Shown: in pieces, positions 32,130 through 44,080 of the stretch
Layout: every line of letters begins with the position of its first letter
How positions within the stretch are numbered: position 1 is the first letter of the stretch
Assembly: GCA_010015805.1 (NCBI GenBank)
Contig: ML978138.1
Location: forward strand, 462,384 to 526,383
DNA: 64,000 bases
DNA from: Rhizodiscina lignyota
Taxonomy: Eukaryota; Ascomycota; Dothideomycetes; Aulographales; Rhizodiscinaceae
Direction of reading: 5' to 3'
Translations under genes and position numbers: made by a program
Notes under the pieces: generated by a model
The model's database searches: none
Seen by the model: only the letters and a program-made list of their open reading frames with translations
Told to the model about the DNA's origin: nothing

Positions 32130-35100
32130 ATGGCGACTCTAAATTCATTCTTGTCAAAATTTGTCCTGCTTTCTTACCTTACTTGCTCATTCGTGAACGG
32201 ACAGGCTACAACTACGACTGGATCGATTGGAACTGTAACGATTGATGGGCATGCGTCCACTTTCAGCGCACAATTCACCGTTCCAGCAGGTGCTCAGAAT
32301 GGTGTACCAGTACTCCCAAACATCGACGATCCGAAAGCTGTAGATGCTCAAACTGTATGCCCTGGATACAAGGCATCCAATGTCAAACAGACAAACTCGG
32401 GGCTGACAGCCTCGCTCTCCCTCGCCGGCAAAGCGTGCAATGTCTATGGGACAGACATTGAGAGCTTGAGCTTGACTGTGGAATATCAGTCCGATTCCCG
32501 GCTTTCGGTCAACATTCAGCCTACATATCTTGTAAGTAAGATCTCGAACCGAATGCAGGCGTAGGAGACGGCGGCGGTGGCGGATCGTAAAATCATAAGA
32601 TTTGTGCCTGATGATATTACAGGGCCCGAAGAACACCTCTTGGTTCGTCCTTGCAGACAACCTTGTGCCAAAACCTCCCACAAGCAGTGGCGGGTATGGT
32701 TACGGTCGTAGCAGCGACTTGAAAGTCGACTGGGGCAACAGTCCCTCATTCTGGTTTTCTGTCACCCGAGAATCCACTAATGACATTCTCTTCAGCACGA
32801 AGGGAAATGTCATCGTCTACGAGAACCAATTCCTGGAGATTGTTTCGACACTGCCAGAAGACTATAATCTCTATGGGCTCGGAGAGCATATTCACGGTTT
32901 ACGATTGGGGAATAACTATACCGCAACTCTTTACGCTGCAGACGTAGGAGATCCAATCGACTTGAATATCTATGGATCTCATCCGTTTTACCTAGATACA
33001 AGATACTACTCTAAAGGCTCCAATGGAAAGCATACATACATACCGCAAGGCAGTTGGCAGAGCAGTAATGGAGGTTACGTTGGGCACGGAAGTACAAGCG
33101 GCACTTCCTCGTACTCCCATGGCGTTTATCTTCGCAATGCCCACGGCCAGGATATACTTCTTCGCCCTGATAGTATCACCTGGCGCACCCTGGGTGGAGC
33201 TTTCGAATTCTACTTCTATGATGGACCCTCTGCACTTGACGTAACTCGGCAATATCAGACCAGCGCCACCGGCCTCCCAGCTATGCAGCAGTACTTCGGA
33301 TTTGGATACCACCAGTGCCGTTGGGGGTATGCAAACTGGACGCAGCTGCAAGAGGTTGTGGACAATTTCAAGAGGCTTGACATCCCACTTGAGACCATTT
33401 GGACTGATATTGACTGTGAGTTTCTGATTCTTTCAAACATTGAAGCATTGCAGGCTAACAATCATAGACATGAAGCTGTATCGCGACTTTACCAACGACC
33501 CAGTAACCTTTAGCGTGCCCGAAGGGAAAGAATTCCTGGCTAAGCTGCACGCAAATAACCAGCATTACGTTCCGATCGTAGATTCAGCGATATACATCCC
33601 GAATCCTGACAACGAAACCGACGCGTACCCAACTTATAATCGAGGACACGAAGCTGGCGTGTTCCTGCTCAATCCTGGGACCGATGAGGAATACATTGGA
33701 GATGTGTGGCCAGGGTAAGTGCAACACGGATTCGCTCTCAGCTTGATATATGTTGACAATTGAGAAGATACACGGTATTTCCGGATTGGCAGGCTAGCAA
33801 AGCTGTAGAATGGTGGTCCAACGAGCTTGTAAATTGGTACAAAGATATCCACTTCGATGGCATCTGGATCGACATGTCGGAAGTCAGCTCATTCTGCGTC
33901 GGCTCCTGCGGTACCGGGAACTTGTCTCTCAACCCTGTCCATCCACCATTCGGTCTCCCTGGCGAACCTGGAAATAAGGTTTTTGATTACCCTGAAGGCT
34001 TCAATATCACCAATGCGACTGAGGCGGCTGCGGCTCTCTCATCTTCATCAAGTCAGGCGTCGGCAAATGCTGCGGCTACTCCTGCGGGCTCGCCAACGTC
34101 TACTACGTATCTTCGTACGACGCCGACGCCCGGCGTGAGAGACATCAATCATCCGCCGTACGTAATCAATAATGTCCAAGGCGATCTAGCAGTGCATGCT
34201 GTTAGTCCGAATGCGACACACCACGACGGTGTTGTGGAGTATGATGTGCACAATCTCTTCGGTCATCAAATTCTCAATGCAACATACCAGGGGCTTCTCA
34301 GGTACGTAATCCTTTCCAAAACCGCTTCTAGTCTCTGGATGAATAGATTTCCATTGACAATCTCTCAGCGTCTTCCCTGGCAAACGTCCATTTATCATCG
34401 GCCGGTCAACATTTGCTTCAACCGGCCGCTGGGCTGGTCACTGGGGTGGCGACAATGCTAGCAAATGGTGCGTTGGCCCCTTTTCTGAGTATTTCTTGCC
34501 CACTGATAGAACCAGGTATTACATGTACTTCTCGATCCCACAGGCCCTCTCCTTCGCACTCTTTGGCATCCCCATGTTCGGCGTCGATACATGTGGCTTC
34601 AACGGCAATTCGGATTACGAACTCTGCTCTCGTTGGATGCAGCTCAGTGCCTTCTTCCCGTTCTACAGGAACCACAACGAGAAAAGTACTAATAGCCAGG
34701 AGCCGTACATCTGGAGCTCCGTGACTACGGCTACGAAGACGGCGATGAATATTCGATACAATCTTCTACCGTACATCTACACGCTGTTCTACAACGCGCA
34801 CACTAAGGGCGATACTGTCATGCGTGCTCTGGCGTGGGAGTTCCCGTCCGATCCTTCCCTCGCTAATGCGGATCGCCAGTTCTTGCTCGGTCCTTCGATC
34901 CTGGTGACGCCGGTGCTTGATCAAGGTGCAAGCAGTGTGAAAGGGGTCTTCCCAGGTGTCGGAGACGGTGAAGTCTGGTATGATTGGTACACAGGTAGTG
35001 CAGTCTCCGCCTCTCCAGGGGAGAACAAGACCATAGAGGCACCACTAGGTCATATCCCAGTCTATGTCAGAGGCGGCAGCATCCTGCCGATGCAGGAACC

Positions 35101-35473
35101 GGGTTACACAACCACTGAATGCAGGAAGAACCCCTGGAAACTGCTCGTTGCGCTTGATGAGCGTGGAAGTGCATCGGGAGAGGTCTACATCGATGACGGG
35201 GAGAGTTTGGAGCCGAGCGAGACTCTGTTGGTCGACTTCTCTGTGCGGAAGAATGGTCTGAGTGTCAAGGTCAAGGGGAATTACAAAGTTGAGCAGCCGC
35301 TCTCTAATGTGACGGTATTGGGTGTCGGAAGCAAGCCTGGCAATGTCAAGTTGAACGGCAAGGCTGTTAGTGGTGTGAGCTATGAGAGCGAGAGCAAGGT
35401 CGCGTATATCACTGGCTTGGAAGATCTAACAAAGGGAGGCGCATTCAGTGGGGATTGGACGTTGAGCTGGTGA
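32130..35473 (+). CDS. Secreted alpha-glucosidase, glycoside hydrolase family 31
   Basis: Retaining exo-alpha-glucosidase releasing glucose from maltose or starch ends. Six exons: 32130-32531, 32623-33415, 33468-33714, 33768-34301, 34369-34467 and 34516-35473; introns 48-91 nt, all in phase, giving 1010 residues. The signal peptide is KFVLLSYLTCSFVNGQ-like. Landmarks: YNLYGLGEHIHGLRLG; GFGYHQCRWGYANW; the nucleophile segment DGIWIDMSEVSSFC (catalytic Asp); a Ser/Ala/Pro-rich insert after it; the acid/base segment GHWGGDN, which appears only after splicing exons 4-6; FGVDTCGF; and the C-terminal VYVRGGSILPMQEPG beta-sandwich. The ~1000-residue length and the Ser/Thr insert fit secreted fungal GH31 maltase/alpha-glucosidases. 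It sits upstream of an MFS transporter in the same orientation. Confidence 0.95.
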
Positions 35474-36030
35474 TATTGAATCAGGGTCACAGTATTTTGC
35501 AAGCTGTTGTGGAGTCGTGATTTCTATGTGCATGCGGCAAATAATCACGACTTACAAATCTTAGTCTTGCTCTGACTTCGCTTTCACTGCCACCGTGACC
35601 GGCTCGCTCGGAGTGGGCAATGTCGACATACATTCGATCTTCACTGATGGCAAATCGGTCGACGCTTTCATCCCTGTCCAAGCCTGTAGCTCTCCTCATA
35701 GTCCGCCAAAGAAAATGTGGTTGGATCAATCTGTATTAGCAAAGATCGCCCAGCATAGCCAGACCAATACCATACCGCCCTCAAGGCAGTCCGGCTCTGC
35801 TTTAAACTTGATGTACTCCAGCAGTCTGGCCAGATGAGTTTAATGGCAGGTACAGCAGGTGAGCACTCTGCTGATCGTCATCTTTGGTACTCCGAGCTCC
35901 GCTGGAATGCCGTACGTCAACGCTTGAATGACGAATCCAACTCCGCATCGACATCCATGCTTTATTTAGTATTTAGACAGACCTTCATACGCCTCAAATA
36001 TGTCCATGAGTATTGAGAAGCGATTGAACG
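35474..36030. other. Intergenic region upstream of the MFS gene
   Basis: About 560 bases. Short frames only. It should hold the GH31 3' UTR and the transporter promoter. Confidence 0.4.
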
Positions 36031-37719
36031 ATGTCACAAACGGCTATTCAAGAGTCTATTTCAGCGCAGCCTACCGACGATGGCATCCTACTGGAGACCA
36101 TCCCTGAAACCCACCGCGTTCGCTCTGTGTCAGGTGGTGCTGCAATTGAGCCTTCAGCGAGCACAGAATCGCCTTCTGAAATTCAAACGGCAGAAGATGA
36201 GACCAGATACCCAACAGGCGCGAAGTTCTGGCTGATTATGTCTTCCGTCAGTCTCGTTCTCATCTTAGGCGGTATGGACTCCTCCATCGTGGCTGTCGCT
36301 GTTCCCTCGATCACCAACCATTTTCACACCGTACGAGATGTGGGATGGTACGCCGCAGCGTATCGACTCAGCATTTGCAGCTTTCAATTCATGTTTGGCA
36401 AGCTGTACACGCTCTTCAGTCTCAAACGGATCTTCTTGATCTCTATAATCATTTTCATGATTGGAAGCATTCTATGTGCTGCTGCACCTACAAGCGCAGC
36501 GTTCGTTGCGGGAAGAGCTGTCTGTGGCTTTGCTGGCGCCGGAATGATTTCTGGTTGCTTCGCTTCGATTGTTCATAACCTTCCGCTGCGTAGACGTCCA
36601 GTCTGGGGCTCTATCTTGGGTGCAGTGGAGGGCATCGCAGTTATTGCTTCGCCTCTCATAGGGGGAGTTATAGTGCAAAAGCTGAGCTGGCGCTGGTGTT
36701 TTTATATCAACATTCCACTCGGAGTCGTCACTTTCGTTGCTCTGATGGGTCTGCTTGACAACATGGAGCCCGCAGAAACGCTCTCCTGGAAGCAAAAGCT
36801 CTCACATCTGGACTTGATCGGCAATGCAGTCTTCGTCCCCGGAATCACCTGCCTCTTTCTTGCTCTCGGGTGGGCAGGAACTCGCAATCCTTGGAACTCA
36901 CCGACTATCATAGCGCTGTTCATTACATTTGCTGCCCTCCTCTTTTCCTTTGCCTTTGTGCAGTACCGCAGGCAAGACGCTGCAACTCTTCCACCTCGTC
37001 TGCTGCGTAACCGCAGCGTCGTTTCTGGGTTCTTCTTCAGCCTCTGCTGCAACTCCACAATGCAAATCGTCGAGTATTATCTACCCACGTACTTTCAAAC
37101 CGTACGAGAGTATACGCCAGCTAGATCGGGCATCATGATGCTGCCTATCATCATCAGCTTTCTCGTCGCGATGTTGATCCAAGGATCAGGAGTTACATTA
37201 ATCGGCTATTATGTTCCGTTTATGCTCGCGGGATCAATTCTGATGCCAATATTCGCGGGACTCATGACAACGCTCCGAGTGCGTTCCAATCTTGCACAGC
37301 TCATACTATATCCCGGGTTCATGGGTTTTGCAGGCGGCATCGGATTCCAGTCTCCGCAAACAGCAGTGCAGACGTCCTTGCCTCCGAACGATGCAACCAT
37401 CGGTCTTGCAATCATCATGTTCGCGCAACAATTTGGCCCGGCAGTCTTCATCTCAGCTGCACAAAGCATCTTGACGAACCGCTTGGAAGAGAACCTCCCT
37501 GTCCTTGGCTCAGGACTGAATGTGACCAGCATCGAGAACATGGGTCTGACGGACTTGAAAATGCACATGGGAGCAGAGAAGTTGCAGGAAGTACTAAGTG
37601 GATTTGATCACAGCTTGGCGCAGACATGGTATCTTTCTGTCGCACTGGGATGCATGACGATGGTTGGGAGTCTAGGGATGGAATGGAAATCTGTGAAAAA
37701 GGAGAAGGCTCGTCAGTGA
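36031..37719 (+). CDS. MFS drug:H+ antiporter, DHA2 (14-TM) type
   Basis: Single-exon plasma-membrane transporter of 562 residues. A polar N-terminal tail of ~65 residues leads to a first helix with the family mark GGMDSSIVAVAVPSITNHF. Motif A is GKLYTLFSLKRIFL, and a motif C-like segment is found near VIASPLIGGVI. The SWRWCFYINIPLGVVTF segment after helix 6 is highly characteristic of 14-helix DHA2 exporters (toxins, drugs, siderophores). No metabolite cluster is nearby, so cargo is unknown. The start at 36031 is the only ATG giving the full first helix with an N-terminal tail. Confidence 0.93.
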   Translation: MSQTAIQESISAQPTDDGILLETIPETHRVRSVSGGAAIEPSASTESPSEIQTAEDETRYPTGAKFWLIMSSVSLVLILGGMDSSIVAVAVPSITNHFHTVRDVGWYAAAYRLSICSFQFMFGKLYTLFSLKRIFLISIIIFMIGSILCAAAPTSAAFVAGRAVCGFAGAGMISGCFASIVHNLPLRRRPVWGSILGAVEGIAVIASPLIGGVIVQKLSWRWCFYINIPLGVVTFVALMGLLDNMEPAETLSWKQKLSHLDLIGNAVFVPGITCLFLALGWAGTRNPWNSPTIIALFITFAALLFSFAFVQYRRQDAATLPPRLLRNRSVVSGFFFSLCCNSTMQIVEYYLPTYFQTVREYTPARSGIMMLPIIISFLVAMLIQGSGVTLIGYYVPFMLAGSILMPIFAGLMTTLRVRSNLAQLILYPGFMGFAGGIGFQSPQTAVQTSLPPNDATIGLAIIMFAQQFGPAVFISAAQSILTNRLEENLPVLGSGLNVTSIENMGLTDLKMHMGAEKLQEVLSGFDHSLAQTWYLSVALGCMTMVGSLGMEWKSVKKEKARQ

Positions 37720-38160
37720 GCAAACAGAGATATCGTTCGAGTGCGCAGACAATGGTCAAGACAATATAACAGAGCACCAGTGACAGGCACTGCTGGCTCG
37801 ACGACTTGGCGCACATTCCACTACTATTGTCAGGGGCTCAGATGCTCACGCCAGGCTGAGCTACTACTATGAGCACTTGCGTTAAATGGTGAACTTGGAG
37901 ACGAGCTGTGAAAAGGAAAAATCGGAATTTTGTCGGCCCAAGCCCATACCATAGCAGATGGGCCCGGCGAAAGCTTTGACAACCTCCAGTTTCGTTTCAT
38001 CACGGTCTTGTAACTGGTTAATCACCTTAAGACCTAAGCTATTCGGTTACACAAGCAGAAGATCGTTACGACTACAAAACTTTTCGTTAGACCGAGTTCA
38101 TGATTTCAGACCCTTTTCCATATTACGCCTCCTGTGGCGGTCATTCCTGACAAGACCGCT
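37720..38160. other. Convergent intergenic region
   Basis: About 440 bases between the stops of the MFS and Clr2 genes. No feature seen. Confidence 0.4.
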
Positions 38161-40566
38161 TCAATGCCTTCGACGCTTGCTTGGTAGGGCGAGCTTGTGC
38201 TGCTCTTGCTCCCCATCCGCATCGTCCTCATCAAGTTCAACCATCACATTACCCTTAGGCCGAGCAACATCCTCCGCCAGTTCGAAAATGAAATCGTCCA
38301 CCGCAGCCTCGACGTCTTCATCGTCTTCGTCCTCCTCCTCATCATCAGCTTCATCCCTGCCTCTACTGTTCTCAGCTACACTCCTGCTCCTCTTCCTCGA
38401 ACTCCTTCCCTCAGTGTCCTCGGCCGCGGAAGCAGCCTCACTCTCGAAATTGCCAGCCGCTTCCTCAAGATGCATCGCCGCGTCAACCATGCTATTCCCC
38501 TGCTCATAGCCTCGCAGTGGCCGATGATTCATCGTCTGCTTCTTCAACGCCTGTCTCTCCTTCTCGTCCGCGATGCCTTCCAAGACGCGGATCTGCCGCC
38601 GCCACTTCTTAGGATCGCGATCCGGATCAAATTTACTGACTTCTTGGCCGTTGAGCGTCTCCACGCCAAGCGAGTCTGCGCGGTGCTCGCCCCAGAACCA
38701 AGTCTTGCCTTCCAAGATGCGCTTGTCGTGCTTTTCACTGTAGGCTCTTCCGTCGATAATGCCGTCTAAGCCAACTGAAAGGTTGGTAGCGTCGGGAGGG
38801 AGCCACTTTTCCATTGCATCGGTTTCGTAGCAACGCCCCATGATGCGGAAGAACGGTACTTCTAGTTTCTTGTTTTGCGGATGTCGTAGATACCACTCTG
38901 TAGAATATTCGGCAAACGCTTCGAGCCCATGATCCGCAGGGTCGATCTCCTCTTCGTCATACGCTTTTGATATGTCTGTCGTAAACGTCTTGCCAGTGAT
39001 GTGTACCGAAAGGTTGTAAGGATGTCTGTCATCATTATCGTTATCGCTCGCCTCATCCAATCGTTGCAGCCTGAGTTTGATGCTGCTGATGCGCATAATA
39101 TCTGAAATGGTTTCTTCTCCAACTTTCCTTAGTCGTACCACATCCCCAGCAATAATGAGCTCGCTTCCAATGTAGATACCTCTGCAAGAAATAGCTGCCG
39201 TTGGCCATGTGCCTGAGAAGTGGAACTTGTCTCTGAGAGAAAATGACGACATCGTTTTCATGGCATTCACGATTGACGTATGCCAAGTTCCCTGCTTGAG
39301 GTTCTGAAGAATCTGCTGCCAGAAAACGAAAGGTCGCATTTGTGAGACAGGGACGTATTTGTGCCGCTTTGAGAGGCTCTTGTCCGCGCTGTTTGGGTCT
39401 GGCAGCGGCTCCACACGGAATCCAGAATAATTGACTTGATATTCATGATGGTTTTCGGTCTCTTGCAGAAGATCGTCAATTTCCAGCTCATCCATAGAAG
39501 TCAGGGTAACGACACCGGCCTCCCAAGCAGGCAATGATCCTTGCTTCCCATCTTCACTGGAGCGTATGCGATACGTACGCGTCGGTGCGTGATATCCAAT
39601 GGACTGGCCTTCCTTGAGTGTCCGCACAAAGAGAACGATTTCGCCCACTCGCGGTACCCAGCCCGGTTGCCGAGATATTTCATCAAGCTGATTAGTCGAT
39701 TGTTCATGCTCGGCGCGCCAATCCATACTAAACTGCTCCGTGATCGGGACGTCCATGCTACCAGCCTTCTTCAGGCGATCGATGAGTATGCGATACACAT
39801 CCGGAGTGCCCTCTTCATCTGTTGGTCCAGTTGGCGCGGGTTTGGAAATGATCTTTCTCGGGCCACTCTTTCCTGGGGGCCGATTACGTGCTACGTTAAA
39901 CTTCAGTATATTATCGCAACGATGATCATGCTGTCAAATTTTACTTACGCTTAGCTGTAGGGGCCGTTGTCGTTTGCTTCTCCCCAGCGGTTGAACCCGT
40001 ACTGGCTCTACCCATACGACTTTTCCCTGCGCTTCCAAGACAGACCGTGCAGTTGCAGCCAATATTGCTACCGTCATTATCCAAAAGGTGAATGAAATGC
40101 GGAAGGAACCGATTTGGTGAATCGAACCATTTATGGCCAGGATATCCGTAGAGCCAACGATCGGTCTTTTTCAAGTATTAGCATAGCATGAAGAAAATCA
40201 ATCGTGGAATCAGACCCTACCGACCTGGGCACCGTTTGCACGCGTCTTCTCGTAGACCTCATATCCAGTGGGAAGCTTTTTCAGAAAATAGCGCATGCCT
40301 ATGGTAGCAGTCAGATATTGAGTCGCGTAAGATGGATGCATGCATCGAGCAAGGGCAAGGAATGGAATGAACATATAAGAATAGCGCACTATCTTTCCCT
40401 ACTCACCAGGCTTAGCTTTGCCCCGATGTTTCATCCAGCCGGTACCCAACTTCTCCAGATAGATATTTGGGGGGTTGCAGAGCTTGTACTGAGCCCCTTC
40501 AGGCCTATGTGTCGGGTCTCCATCAGACGCGTCGGGCGCGTCGACGATGACGATATTGCTATTCAT
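38161..40566 (-). CDS. clr2: Transcription-silencing protein Clr2
   Basis: Homologue of fission yeast Clr2, a SHREC complex subunit needed for heterochromatic gene silencing. Four exons: 40566-40407, 40298-40225, 40165-39949 and 39890-38161; introns 59-108 nt, all in phase, giving 726 residues. The silencing domain spans exon 2-3: LKKLPTGYEVYEK, then TDRWLYGYPGHKWFDSPNRF and a Cys-rich GCNCTVCLG turn, a metal-binding candidate. Exon 4 carries the second domain, ITEQFSMDWRAEHEQSTNQLDEI and GWVPRVGEIVLFVR, then a BAH-like region and an acidic, Lys/Arg-terminated tail rich in E, D and S with KRSRS-type basic patches. The start gives a sensible N-terminus after a 5' leader. The C-terminal acidic tail is low complexity. 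Confidence 0.88.
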
Positions 40567-41532
40567 CGTGTTTGACGTTGCTTTAAGAAAGGCTGGAGGA
40601 AATTTGAAGAGTGGCAGGAGTTAAAATTCTCGTGGCATGTTTTCACGTGCGACGTATGCTCTGGCGAATGAGGGGGTTGCTCGTGAAAGAAAATGTGATA
40701 CGGAGGTTGAAAATCACTCACCAAAACCAAGTCGCTTTCACCGTGTGTTTGCACCTCCTGCACTTCCACGGCGCATCCTGAAGTGCCCCAGAACATGCAG
40801 ACGTGGAGCAAGCACTCCAATGCTCCGAATGCTCGTATGGGGTGTGCAGTGGCATGCACAAGACAAGATCTCGATGCTGCGAGATGGTGATGTTGCAGGG
40901 GCTGCAGGAGAAGGCGCACGGCCGCCCAACCTCGTCCCCCACCGGCGGTGACTAGTAGGTGGTGACTACGCAAGCAGGACGTGCGCGCACAATCCTTCGG
41001 CCAGGAACGCGAGCGAAGCGCAGCAAAAGGCAGGGAACTTTGTTTCCGACTGCCCTCGCCCTCCACATATGCTCTAGCGCCCGACGCCTTCGATATTCGC
41101 TATGCCCAGTCGAGCAGCAGCACAGTGCACATCTATCGGATGCTCAGGTCATGCTCTACTGATTCGTGCCAACCTTGACCCTGTGCCAATCGACCTTCTC
41201 TCAGGGACAACCTCTCTTTGCTTCCATTGTTCTCCTCCTCTCGTTGTTGCGCTCCTTCTGTATAGTTTTGTATTCTTATCCACACCTTCATTCATTCTCT
41301 ATACGCCGCGCATTCATTACGACGCTTCTAGTGCCTTCGTACCACGACATTTCGTCACTTCAGCTGCAGCGTTCCGAGCGTCCAACGGCGGAGGTTATCG
41401 TCCTCTCCGCACCTCGACACTTGTCGAGGACTTCCGACGTTCGATCAGTTATAAACATGTCGCGTCCAATTCTTCTTCGGTAGCACCAGTCACAACATCA
41501 AGGCCCTGTCAATTGGCACCGTCGCAGCCACC
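40567..41532. promoter_or_regulatory. Divergent region between Clr2 and type II membrane protein
   Basis: About 970 bases shared by two start codons. The right half is CT-rich and is probably a long 5' leader of the plus-strand gene, with a short upstream ORF listed separately. No other signal. Confidence 0.45.
41457..41483 (+). promoter_or_regulatory. Upstream ORF in the leader of the type II membrane protein gene
   Basis: ATG followed by seven codons and TAG (MSRPILLR), ending 49 bases before the main ATG at 41533. The main ATG has a near-ideal context, GCCACCATG. If the leader starts upstream of 41457, translation of the main frame would need leaky scanning or reinitiation. Confidence 0.4.
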
Positions 41533-42748
41533 ATGTCAGGCCAAATCCCAAAGTACCCTCCAGCGGCACTGTCAGACGAGCCAATGCCAAAGCGAATTTC
41601 AACGCCTGCCGGAGACCGCCTGTCGACAATCATAGAGGGCGGCGGTGCCTCGCATCTGTCACGTTCAACAAGATCATCTTCGAGGCTATCCATGAATAGG
41701 GTGAGCGCTGGCTTGGGCTTACCACCTCGAGAAAGCCACGAGCAGTCTTACACGACCATCTGGTCCGATGCGAATCTCCCAGTGCGCGACTCGGAGAAGG
41801 TCGACCGGAGCTGGAGGGACGATAATTTCTTTCTACGAAGAGGTGGATGGAAACGCTTAATACTTTTAATTCTAATATTCGTAATCATCATCGTTGGCGT
41901 AGTATTGGGCCTTGTCTTTGGATTGAAGAGTCGCAATTCCAAGTAAGTCTGCTTATCTAAATTGATGTTCCACATGCTCATCCGACAGCAGACAAAGTGC
42001 GCCTCCGAGCACAAAGACCAATGCAGACACAACACCGACATCTTCATTTTCGTCATCTTCTTCCGGGTCTTCGAGCGATCCCGATCCAACTCCAACGCAC
42101 ACGGCCGCAGCCGCTCCCAGCGCTTCCAGCACACCATCCAAGTTCCCAATCGGAACGTACTCCATGGTCACCTATCTCTCAACCGTACAAACGAACTGCA
42201 CCTCCAACCCCGATACCTGGACCTGTTTCCCCTACAGCACCTACGGCGAAAACCAAGCGAAATCCATGACGACCTTCAACTGGAACATCACCGCAGGCTC
42301 CTCTCCCGACACCTACAAGATCTCCTCCACCGACGACCCCTTCTCCGTATCCTTCTCCAACGTCGACCTCAACATTGTCGACAAAGGCCAAGCCAGCGAG
42401 CACTACATGTTCCAGCTCACTTACGACAAGCAAGTCCAACCCAGCGCAAGCCTGACAGACGACGATGCCACCACGACCTGCTTCTACAACGCCACGACGT
42501 TCCAGAGTTACTTGTACACCCAAATGGCGAAGGATTACCCATCGTCTGGCATTAAAGATGCCAACGCATCATACACAGAATGGCCCTTTGCCATGAGGGT
42601 CGAGGAAGTCGCCGGGGGCGGAGACAACGTGCCGAATTGCTACAAGACGAACAACAACGTGGTCGGAGATCAGATCGACTCCGACTCGCTTAAACCGCAA
42701 GCAGGCGGAGAATTGTGCGACTGCCTGTACTTGAACTGGTTCCCATAA
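41533..42748 (+). CDS. Type II membrane protein with secreted/lumenal domain, conserved in fungi
   Basis: Two exons, 41533-41942 and 41989-42748, joined by a 46-nt intron (GTAAGT donor, GACAG acceptor), giving 389 residues. The cytosolic N-terminus (~107 residues) is polar. One strong helix (about 108-131: ILLILIFVIIIVGVVLGLVFG) is followed by a Ser/Thr/Pro-rich stalk and a compact domain with several N-glycosylation sequons (NCT, NIT, NAT, NAS) and conserved-looking cysteines at TNCTS, WTCFP, TTCFY, NCYK and CDCLY. This layout is common in Pezizomycotina proteins often labelled 'tat pathway signal sequence', a misnomer. No enzymatic motif is seen. A cell-surface or Golgi location is inferred from topology. 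Confidence 0.8.
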
Positions 42749-43424
42749 CGGCCGTTCATTCGATTTCTCGTTATCACATGTGCTACTACACGCCGAAGCA
42801 CATCTCGCGCGATCTTTCATTTACATCGCTCTTTGCCATATACCCTTTAGCTCATTGATGTACGATAGCGACACCTCAGGCGGATTACCTTATGGGCGTT
42901 CCAACATTTTGCTTTTCGGACGGGGAAAATCACTGCCACGGCAGAATGGCAACAACAAGGAGTTTTACGAAGTCCACAGTAGATACAAGAGTATAAATAA
43001 ATGATAATATAATTCTGAGACAGAACATCTTCAGTTGTCGAAGTGTCGGTGTGATGGTGACAGGGGGAGCTAGCCTGGATGAGGCTCAAAAGTCCTGGTC
43101 GCGAGTGCATATTGCCCTGGCCCCTGTCGAAGGGTCCCTGCCCACCTGCGTCATATAGCCGTGCGCGCACTACCTATCTCCTCGAGCTCCACCCCGTTAG
43201 CTTTCTTTTGGCGTGCCTGCAGAGCTCTCAACGTCCTCGTTTCAATATAGCCTTCAACAATTTTAAGAACACTGACTTGCTTCAATTGCTCTCACGCACC
43301 TGGGATTTCATTTCAAAAATCTCCAATTGCGAGCAGTTGCTGCGTAGATACAGCTACCTGAATATTCGCCACCGAAGACTTCAGCAAACCCACCACCTCA
43401 ACATCTCCCTCCCAGCTCGTCAAG
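42749..43424. other. Intergenic region upstream of the Mpv17-like gene
   Basis: About 680 bases. The last 150 are pyrimidine- and CA-rich and look like a 5' leader. Nothing else is visible. Confidence 0.4.
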
Positions 43425-44080
43425 ATGCTCCGCTGGTATCAACTGCAATTGCGCACCCGCCCTCTACTCACCCAGAGCATCACCACAGCTGTAAATGCCC
43501 CCTAACACCCAATCCCAACTCGCCTTATCTACCCAACCTCCACCCAAACTGACAACCCTGCTCACGCCCACGCTCACAGTTCCTCTTCGCAACCGGCGAC
43601 GTCCTCGCACAGCAATTCGTCGAAGGCCGCAGCCCCGAAACACACCACTTCCCACGGACAGCGCGCATGGCGGCGTACGGCGGGCTGGTGTTCGGGCCCG
43701 CGGCGACGCTGTGGTACTCGAAGTGCCTGACGCGCATCAACCTGTCGTCGACGCCGCTGACGATCGCGGCGCGCGTCACGGCCGACCAGACGGTGTTCGC
43801 GACGACCAACCTGTTCGTGTTCCTGTCGAGCATGAGCGTGCTCGAGGGCACGGACCCGAAGGAGAAGCTGCGGCGCAACTACGTCGAGGCGCTGAAGAAG
43901 AACTGGATGGTGTGGCCGGCGGTGCAGGTGGGCAACTTTGCGTTCGTGCCGCTGGAGCATCGCGTGCTGGTGGTGAACGTGGTCAGCATTGGGTGGAACT
44001 GCTATCTGAGCTACATTAATAGCCAGGGCGGGTACGAGGCGGCGGACGATGATGAGAAGGTGCCAGATGTGGTGAAATAG
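43425..44080 (+). CDS. SYM1: Mitochondrial inner membrane protein Mpv17/Sym1
   Basis: Two exons, 43425-43490 and 43580-44080, joined in phase 0 by an 89-nt intron, giving 188 residues, the family size. The N-terminus MLRWYQLQLRTRPLLTQSITTA is followed after splicing by FLFATGDVLAQQFVEG, the Mpv17/PMP22 opening. The signature near the C-terminus is WMVWPAVQVGNFAFVPLEHRV, then NVVSIGWNCYLSY. These four-helix proteins form a small channel in the inner mitochondrial membrane; yeast Sym1 is needed for growth on ethanol at high temperature. The second exon is notably GC-rich at third positions compared with the neighbouring genes. Confidence 0.95.
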
